Source of the DNA: Robiginitalea aestuariiviva
GTDB taxonomy: Bacteria; Bacteroidota; Bacteroidia; Flavobacteriales; Flavobacteriaceae
Assembly (NCBI RefSeq): GCF_029537735.1
Contig: NZ_JARPUQ010000002.1
Coordinates: 611,536-675,535 of the forward strand
Length of the DNA: 64,000 nt
Direction: 5' to 3'
Shown here: positions 59,307 through 64,000 of the stretch, piece after piece
How the letters are laid out: every line of letters begins with the position of its first letter
How positions within the stretch are numbered: the stretch's first letter is position 1
Position numbers and translations under genes: made by a program
Notes under the pieces: model-generated
What the model was told of the DNA's origin: nothing
Seen by the model: only the letters and a program-made list of their open reading frames with translations
Databases searched by the model: none

Positions 59307-61193
59307 TTCCAGGTCGAAGGTTTTTCGCAGCAGATCCAGGGCCGGGTTTTGTTCCCGTAACTTCTCGTATTTCTCCTGGGGGGTAAAGGCGTACTGGCGT
59401 TCGGTTTCCTCGTTCACCGTGATCTTGAGGTGCAGGTGGTGGTTGTTCAGCTCCTGTTTCAGGTAGCGCATCAGCTCGTACTGATCCCGTTCCACCTCCT
59501 TTTTCATGGTACTGTTGGGTAGTTCTATCCAGATGGTGTGCGGCCCCTGCAGTTTGGGCGTATCCGTGCTCAGGCTGGCAGCCAGGATTTTCTTGCCAGA
59601 GGCTTCCAGGGTGCCCACAAATGCCTTCCAGTGTGTTTGCATGGCCTCCTCCGAAACCGGATCGTCCGGCAATTCCTCCGGCACCTCTTCGGCTTCGCGT
59701 TTGCGCTGTTCATGGGCTTTTTTGGCCCGGATGCTGGAAAGGGACAGGCCGGAGACGCCCTGCCGCTGCTGGGGGGTGGGCAGTGCTGGTCTGGCGGGTT
59801 GCTCCTCCGGGATCCCGGATACATCCGTAGGGGTTTCGGGTGCCCTGGCGGCCGTAGCATTTCCAGAAATTTCCGGGTTTTTGGCGGGTTCCGAGGCCTG
59901 GACTTCAGGGGTCGGTGGTTCCGACTTCATTTCCGACTCCGGATGTTCTGTAATGGCTTGGGGTTGCACGGGCTCTTCTGCCGGGGTTTCGGGCACTACA
60001 TGGGTGGGGGCGTCTTCCGGGTCTGGCACCTGGGTTTCAGGTGCAGCAGGTGTAGCCAGGGAGGGGGTAGTTTCGGGAACCACGGTAAACCGCGATGCCG
60101 GGATCAGGGGGGCGTCTCCCCTAGTCTTTTTTTTTTGGCCCTGTTCTACAGAGGCCAATTTCATCAGGCAGAGTTCTACCAGCAGGCGGTGGTTCTTGCT
60201 GCTTTTGTAATCCAGGTCGCATTGGTTGGCCAGGTCCAGGACTTCCAGCAGGAAGGGGCCGCTGCAGCGCTGGGATTGCTCCAGGTACCGCTGGCGCGTG
60301 GCTTCGCTGGTTTCCAGCAGGGCTACGGTATCCTGGTGGCGGCACACCATGAGATCCCGGAAGTGGGAGGCCAGCCCGCTGATGAAGTGGTGGCCGTCAA
60401 ACCCCTGGGCCAGTACCTGATTGAAATAGAGTAACAGGGCGGGGATATCCCCTTCCAGAATCAGGTCTGTGCTGTGGAAGTACACGTCTACATCCAGCAC
60501 GTTCAGGTTTTCGGCCACGGCCTTCCGGGTAAGCTGGTTCCCGGCAAAGCTCACCACCCGGTCAAAAATAGAGAGGGCGTCGCGCATGGCGCCGTCCGCC
60601 TTTTGGGCAATCATGTGCAGGGCTTCTTCCTCGGCTTCCACGCCTTGCTGCCCGGCGATGTACTTCAGGTAATCCACCCCGTCCTGTACCGTAATACGCC
60701 GAAAGTCAAAAATCTGGCAACGGGAGAGGATGGTGGGGATAATTTTGTGTTTTTCGGTGGTAGCCAGGATAAAAATGGCATGGGCCGGCGGCTCTTCCAG
60801 GGTTTTCAGAAAGGCGTTAAAGGCCGCCTGGGAAAGCATGTGCACCTCGTCGATGATGTACACCTTATATTTTCCTACCTGAGGGGGGATGCGCACCTGG
60901 TCAATCAGGTTGCGGATGTCGTCTACCGAATTGTTCGAAGCGGCATCGAGTTCAAAGATGTTGAATGCAAAGTCCTCCCCATCGCGCTGGTTGCCATCCT
61001 CATTGATCTTTTTCGCCAAAATCCGGGCGCAGGTGGTCTTTCCAACCCCCCGGGGTCCGCAAAACAAAAGGGCCTGGGCCAGGTGGTTGCTGGCAATCGC
61101 ATTTTCGAGGGTGCGCGTAATGGCCTGCTGGCCAATGACGTCCTCGAATTGCTGGGGGCGGTATTTCCGTGCCGATACGATAAAGGGTTCCAT
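59301..61193 (-). CDS. dnaX: DNA polymerase III subunits gamma and tau
   Basis: The 630-residue clamp-loader ATPase has Walker A GPRGVGKT near 45-52, Walker B IIDEVHM near 111-117 and the SRC motif (LSRCQIFDF). The zinc-binding cysteines of the E. coli protein are missing, as is usual in Bacteroidota. Domain III ends near residue 350, followed by a Pro/Glu/Thr-rich linker (about 365-455) and a tau-like C-terminal domain. An A10 run at 60127-60136 encodes QKKK (353-356). A -1 shift adds Asp and stops; a +1 shift adds seven residues and stops. A short gamma form is therefore likely. Confidence 0.95.
   Translation of the reverse strand: MEPFIVSARKYRPQQFEDVIGQQAITRTLENAIASNHLAQALLFCGPRGVGKTTCARILAKKINEDGNQRDGEDFAFNIFELDAASNNSVDDIRNLIDQVRIPPQVGKYKVYIIDEVHMLSQAAFNAFLKTLEEPPAHAIFILATTEKHKIIPTILSRCQIFDFRRITVQDGVDYLKYIAGQQGVEAEEEALHMIAQKADGAMRDALSIFDRVVSFAGNQLTRKAVAENLNVLDVDVYFHSTDLILEGDIPALLLYFNQVLAQGFDGHHFISGLASHFRDLMVCRHQDTVALLETSEATRQRYLEQSQRCSGPFLLEVLDLANQCDLDYKSSKNHRLLVELCLMKLASVEQGQKKKTRGDAPLIPASRFTVVPETTPSLATPAAPETQVPDPEDAPTHVVPETPAEEPVQPQAITEHPESEMKSEPPTPEVQASEPAKNPEISGNATAARAPETPTDVSGIPEEQPARPALPTPQQRQGVSGLSLSSIRAKKAHEQRKREAEEVPEELPDDPVSEEAMQTHWKAFVGTLEASGKKILAASLSTDTPKLQGPHTIWIELPNSTMKKEVERDQYELMRYLKQELNNHHLHLKITVNEETERQYAFTPQEKYEKLREQNPALDLLRKTFDLEL
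60126..60137 (-). promoter_or_regulatory. Slippery A10 run in dnaX, probable programmed frameshift or slippage site
   Basis: On the minus strand the reading frame passes CAA AAA AAA AAG ACT AGG. Slipping to -1 (or one extra A in the mRNA) gives AAA GAC TAG, a stop one codon after the run. Slipping to +1 gives AGA CTA GGG GAG ACG CCC CCC TGA. A small stem (AGGGG with CCCCT, 7-base loop) begins 4 bases downstream of the run. The position, at the end of the clamp-loader core, equals the job done by slippery sites in E. coli and Thermus dnaX. Confidence 0.72.
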
Positions 61194-61293
61194 CCGAAAG
61201 ACCTTATGCAGCGCGCCAACGCTGGCGCCCCTGCAGTCTTACAAATATAACCATCGAAGTGGTTTTCCTGCACCTGCAGGCCCCTGCGCCCCC

Positions 61294-61323
61294 TTGAACT
61301 TATTAACAATAGCCGTATCTTTG
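61294..61323 (+). promoter_or_regulatory. rnpB: Promoter of rnpB
   Basis: TTG (61294-61296), 19 bases, then TATCTTTG (61316-61323): a full match to the Bacteroidota housekeeping promoter. The predicted start near 61329-61331 coincides with the 5-prime strand of helix P1 of the RNA. Confidence 0.85.
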
Positions 61324-61330
61324 CAAACAG

Positions 61331-61655
61331 AGCAGGCCGGCCTGTCGCTCCGGGGAAACCCCCGGTGAGGAAAGTCCGGACACCATAGTGCGGCATAGCG
61401 GGTAACGCCCGTCACCGTGTAGTAGAAGCAGGCTTCACTATACGGGAGGACCAGTGCAACAGAAAGCAAGTACAGTTCGGCTGTAGTGAAATCAGGTAAA
61501 CTCTATGCGGTGAAACGCCACATAGGCCAGCGTTTAAGGGTGGCACGCCCAAGCTGGCGGGTAGGCGGATCGAACCCGTGGGTAACTGCGGGTCCAGATA
61601 AATGACAGGTACCCCGGATCCGTCCGGGTACAGAATCCGGCTTATGGCCTGCTTT
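61331..61655 (+). ncRNA. rnpB: RNase P RNA, class A
   Basis: The catalytic RNA that removes 5-prime leaders from tRNA precursors. Helix P1 is AGCAGGCC (61331-61338) pairing with GGCCTGCT (61646-61653), followed by a T-rich terminator tract. The conserved core is present: GAGGAAAGTCCGGAC near 61367-61381 and the complementary ACAGAATCCGGCTTAT near 61630-61645 that forms P4. Other invariant parts such as GAGGACCAGTGCAACAGAAA near 61446-61464 and GGTAAACTC near 61495 are also seen. Length and order agree with the class A form. It is read from its own promoter, opposite in direction to the adjacent dnaX. Confidence 0.95.
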
Positions 61656-61662
61656 TTTCTTT
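61646..61662 (+). terminator. 3-prime end of rnpB
   Basis: The P1 helix of RNase P RNA itself supplies the terminator stem, and the sequence continues CTTTTTTCTTT, so transcription probably stops here without a separate hairpin. Confidence 0.6.
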
Positions 61663-61785
61663 GAACCCGAATGCCGCACTCAGGCGCCGCTGCGCCCGGG
61701 TCTTTCATCCCCTTAGATTGGCTTTTTCTCGCGACGTAGCGCTGCTATGCCACTCCAAAAACCCTGCCTAAGGGAAATAAAATCC

Positions 61786-61889
61786 CTCGGGCTCGCCTGC
61801 CGCCTTCCTGCGTCCTTCGGGTTCTTCTTTTTCGGGATTAACCCTTTTTCCAGACCCAGAATTCATAGGCCTCGCCTGGCTCCTTCAAA
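61786..61889. repeat. 104-base direct repeat, copy 1
   Basis: The unit begins CTCGGGCTCGCCTGCCGCCT and ends GGCTCCTTCAAA. It matches copy 2 at 61962-62065 in 103 of 104 positions, the difference being A versus C in the middle (GATTAACCC versus GATTACCCC). It is followed by a weak stem AACCC/GGGTT and a CTTTTCTTTTTC tract. Confidence 0.9.
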
Positions 61890-61961
61890 CCCAAACCGGG
61901 TTCTTTTCTTTTTCAGTTAAGAAACCAGAACTTCCACTGCGACCTGAGGGAAGCAAAACCT

Positions 61962-62065
61962 CTCGGGCTCGCCTGCCGCCTTCCTGCGTCCTTCGGGTTC
62001 TTCTTTTTCGGGATTACCCCTTTTTCCAGACCCAGAATTCATAGGCCTCGCCTGGCTCCTTCAAA
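61962..62065. repeat. 104-base direct repeat, copy 2
   Basis: This copy lies exactly 176 bases after copy 1 and is nearly identical to it. Its end takes part in a 9-pair stem (CCTCGCCTG at 62046-62054 with CAGGCGAGG at 62068-62076), which copy 1 cannot form. The stem is followed by TACTTTCCTTTTTC, so the unit may act as a terminator. Confidence 0.9.
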
Positions 62066-62185
62066 TTCAGGCGAGGTACTTTCCTTTTTCAGTCTGGTTG
62101 ATTGATAACCCCACGCTCCGTGTTAGTGTACCGGCTTGCGGGTGTATTTCGAAAAAGGGTAAAGTTCCTTATTAAAGGGGTTGGC

Positions 62186-62734
62186 CTAAGGCTGGGCAAC
62201 CCGCTCAAAAAAGCTAAAGGCCGAGCTGCCGTAGACACGCTGCTCGGTAAAGCCAGGCCAGTCGCTGGGGTCGGTTTGCCGGCCGTGTTCCAGGATAAAA
62301 ATGCCGTCCTCGGCCAGGAGCTCCGGGGAAGTACAGCGGGCTGCCAGCTGTTTCATGGCAACAGGATCCAGGTCGTAGGGGGGGTCCGCAAAGATCAGGT
62401 CAAAGCTGCGACCCACGCGATCTACATATTTCAGGGCGTCCTGCCGCATCGGGTGCACCGGTAGTTCCAGGGCCTTGGCGGTTTTCCGGATAAAAGAAAC
62501 ACACCCGGGGTGGGCATCTACGGCGGTTACCGAAGCGCAGCCGCGGGAGGCGCATTCCAGGGCAATATTGCCCGTGCCTGAAAACAAATCCAAAACTTCC
62601 GTGTCCGGCCAGTATACCCGGTGGGCCAGGATATTGAACAGGCCTTCCTTGGCCCGGTCAGTGGTTGGGCGGACCGGGAGGTTTTTAGGGGCTTGAAGCC
62701 GCCTGCCTTTATGGGTACCGGAGATGATGCGCAT
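62186..62734 (-). CDS. rsmD: 16S rRNA (guanine(966)-N(2))-methyltransferase
   Basis: The 182-residue enzyme methylates G966 of 16S rRNA. It opens with MRIISGTHKGRRLQ, has RPTTDRAKEGLFNIL near 22-36, the SAM-binding DLFSGTGNIALE (49-60) and the catalytic motif DPPY (117-120). Length is typical. It begins inside the stop codon of the DUF3822 gene (TAATG) and so is translated together with it. Confidence 0.94.
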   Translation of the reverse strand: MRIISGTHKGRRLQAPKNLPVRPTTDRAKEGLFNILAHRVYWPDTEVLDLFSGTGNIALECASRGCASVTAVDAHPGCVSFIRKTAKALELPVHPMRQDALKYVDRVGRSFDLIFADPPYDLDPVAMKQLAARCTSPELLAEDGIFILEHGRQTDPSDWPGFTEQRVYGSSAFSFFERVAQP

Positions 62735-63567
62735 TACAGAGCGCCAATCAGGGTGAAATCCGGGGAGGCTTCGGCATCCGTCACGGGATAGCCCGGGCCC
62801 CCGGGAATAAAGATGGCTACGTTTTCGAGGTACTCCGAGGCCTGTTCAAAGATGGGGTCGCCTTCGGTCACCTCGCCCAGTAACCGGAGTTTTACGCGCA
62901 AGGGGTCCAGGCCCAGCTGTTCCAGGGTAAAGAGGAGGTAATACAGGAAATCCAGGTCGCCATGGAGGGAAAAACTGTTGAAGAACCGTAATTTCTTATG
63001 GGCAAAAACGGCGATATCCAATTGGGATTCCCCCAGGTGGGCATAACAGACCGTCCCCTGCCCGCTGCTGGGCAATTTCACCAGGGTTTCCAGCAATACG
63101 GTACCCGAGTGTTTGAATTCGAAGGGGCCAAAAAGGTCGTACAGGTAATTGTTGATGTTGGTGAAGGGCACATAGACGTTCATCAGGTCCAGGCCGGCTA
63201 CCGGGTCGTGGTCCAGGCGGTCCGTGGGCAGCATCTTGGCGTTGAATTTCAGGTAGTCTGCCAGGTCTTCCTCCCGGAAGAAGGCCTGGGGCACCAGGCT
63301 GAAAAGCGTATTGCGGTGGATGGCCACTACCTCGGTGAAAGCGTAGTCCCAGACCCCCTGTTCCCGCAGGTGCTCCTTGAGTTCATGTTGCAGTCGGTAG
63401 GGGGTCACCGGCGCCTCAAAGCGGTGTGCATACCGCAGGGATAGGTTCTTTTCAACCGTATCGAGCACACAAAAAGAAAGTCCATTCAGGCTTACCTGAA
63501 TGGACAGTTTATGATAAGGAGTGTCGGAGGCGCTCAGCGCCTTATTGTTGTTCTCCTTTTTTGTCAT
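62734..63567 (-). CDS. DUF3822 family protein
   Basis: The 277-residue protein has the DUF3822 beginning (HKLSIQVSLNGLSFCVLDT) and the NVYVPFTNINNYLYDLFGPF centre. The family is restricted to Bacteroidota and is thought to have an actin-like ATPase fold without known activity. It is coupled to rsmD by a one-base overlap and overlaps the upstream gene by 26 bases. Its role, perhaps in ribosome-related processes, is unknown. Confidence 0.85.
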   Translation of the reverse strand: MTKKENNNKALSASDTPYHKLSIQVSLNGLSFCVLDTVEKNLSLRYAHRFEAPVTPYRLQHELKEHLREQGVWDYAFTEVVAIHRNTLFSLVPQAFFREEDLADYLKFNAKMLPTDRLDHDPVAGLDLMNVYVPFTNINNYLYDLFGPFEFKHSGTVLLETLVKLPSSGQGTVCYAHLGESQLDIAVFAHKKLRFFNSFSLHGDLDFLYYLLFTLEQLGLDPLRVKLRLLGEVTEGDPIFEQASEYLENVAIFIPGGPGYPVTDAEASPDFTLIGAL

Positions 63568-64000
63568 AGATCGGGGGCCAGTTACCGCTGGTACTCACCT
63601 TGGTGAGGGAACCTACGGTGATTTCGGAACCGTTAACTTCTTCCACGCTAACCTGAGCGTTCTCACGGGCCACCAGGTCTTCCGGCTGATCGAAAAGGAT
63701 AATTTTCTTGGCTACCTTGGCCTCAAAGACGGGGGCGCGGTATCCGCTTTGCTCAATAAAATCCGCTTTCATGGTGAAGGTCTCATTGCCCTGGGCATGC
63801 GGGACATTCATCATGGAGTTGTAACGGGTGTCCGCTTTAAAGAGGGAGTCTTTCACGGATACATATCCCAGGGTATCGATAATCTTCACTTCCTTAAGCA
63901 TGTCGATGCCGTAGGTGGGGTCGAATTCCATATAGGAGGAATCCCGCTGCTGGGTGATAACGTACTGGCCGGTATCCACGAATTTGATCAGGCTCTGGAA
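63542..64000 (-). CDS. Uncharacterised protein, 5-prime end outside the window
   Basis: The frame is open from the right edge (first codons read FQSLIKFVDTGQYVIT) to the stop at 63542, so only the C-terminal 152 residues or so are visible. They look like a beta-rich extracytoplasmic domain (EVKIIDTLGYVSVKDSLF, AKVAKKIILFDQPEDLVARE) and end in NWPPIYDKKGEQQ. I recognise no family. It forms an operon with DUF3822 and rsmD. A GTG at 63979 exists but the frame clearly continues beyond it. Confidence 0.65.
   Translation of the reverse strand, partial: FQSLIKFVDTGQYVITQQRDSSYMEFDPTYGIDMLKEVKIIDTLGYVSVKDSLFKADTRYNSMMNVPHAQGNETFTMKADFIEQSGYRAPVFEAKVAKKIILFDQPEDLVARENAQVSVEEVNGSEITVGSLTKVSTSGNWPPIYDKKGEQQ

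Larger units (their letters stand above)
61656..62185. other. Non-coding stretch with repeats between rnpB and rsmD
   Basis: This 530-base region has no supportable protein gene. It contains two 104-base direct repeats 176 bases apart, each followed by a short stem and a pyrimidine-rich tract. The rest is pyrimidine-rich sequence with no RNA family I recognise. Confidence 0.7.

Noticed and set aside
61239-61708. Short minus-strand open frames across the rnpB region
   Set aside because: They overlap the RNase P RNA gene and show no protein features.
61656-62185. CRISPR array or IS element in the repeat region
   Set aside because: Only two long direct copies, no short regular repeats with spacers, no terminal inverted repeats and no transposase.

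Overview
The window is a compact, GC-rich stretch of chromosome from a bacterium of the phylum Bacteroidota, most likely family Flavobacteriaceae (a Robiginitalea-like genus would fit; this is inference from protein content and base composition). Pointers are promoters of the TTG-N19-TAnnTTTG type, many paired or overlapping start/stop codons, and lineage-typical proteins (DUF3822, DUF2807, DUF4350, MiaE, a DnaX without zinc cysteines, extracytoplasmic-function sigma factors, many Sec or lipoprotein signals). I found no tRNA, rRNA, CRISPR array, prophage or insertion sequence. The one stable RNA gene is rnpB (RNase P RNA).

Layout. 1-7.2 kb: a cytochrome-bearing PVC-type dehydrogenase lipoprotein coupled to a PSMA-like M28 peptidase, then an exported M20 amidase. 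7.2-14.8 kb: a MoxR/DUF58 island (SpoIIM-like, polytopic protein, DUF4129, DUF4350, MoxR, DUF58) with RDD and TRIC-like membrane genes divergent from it. 14.8-25.3 kb: housekeeping genes, with a cyclophilin and a NUDIX hydrolase sharing one CATG as divergent start codons, then acyltransferase, ECF sigma factor with a membrane partner, M20D hydrolase, xerD, a small barrel protein, aroQ, DUF3817, lpdA, DinB-like, msrB and a collagen-like lipoprotein. 25.6-35.9 kb: an alpha-glucan block (glgE, maltokinase, glgB, GH31 glucosidase) followed by an M48 lipoprotein and an MFS carrier. 35.9-39.6 kb: an operon read leftward: ECF sigma, probable anti-sigma, and three exported beta-repeat proteins. 39.8-52.4 kb: lon, cmk, a LysM protein, rpsA, pyrR-pyrB-small gene-rnz, pdxH, sixA, ppk1, miaE.

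52.5-59.3 kb holds the most system-like locus: a complete ebo cluster (eboA to eboF), six tightly packed genes behind one recognisable promoter, followed by a TMEM220-family membrane gene. The cluster is known from cyanobacteria, proteobacteria, Bacteroidota and eustigmatophyte plastids, but its product and biochemistry are unsettled. It combines a TatD-like hydrolase, a UbiA prenyltransferase, a sugar-phosphate cyclase (dehydroquinate synthase fold), a TIM-barrel epimerase-like protein and an alkaline-phosphatase-fold protein. A small prenylated or phosphorylated cyclitol-type metabolite is a reasonable guess.

59.3-64 kb: dnaX with an A10 slippery run at the end of the clamp-loader core, where both alternative frames stop almost at once; rnpB; a 530-base non-coding stretch with two 104-base direct repeats; and the rsmD-DUF3822-unknown operon running off the right edge.

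Start codons were chosen by family length, signal peptides and promoter position. Several longer in-frame extensions were rejected because they begin upstream of the promoter or at TTG codons without conserved sequence.
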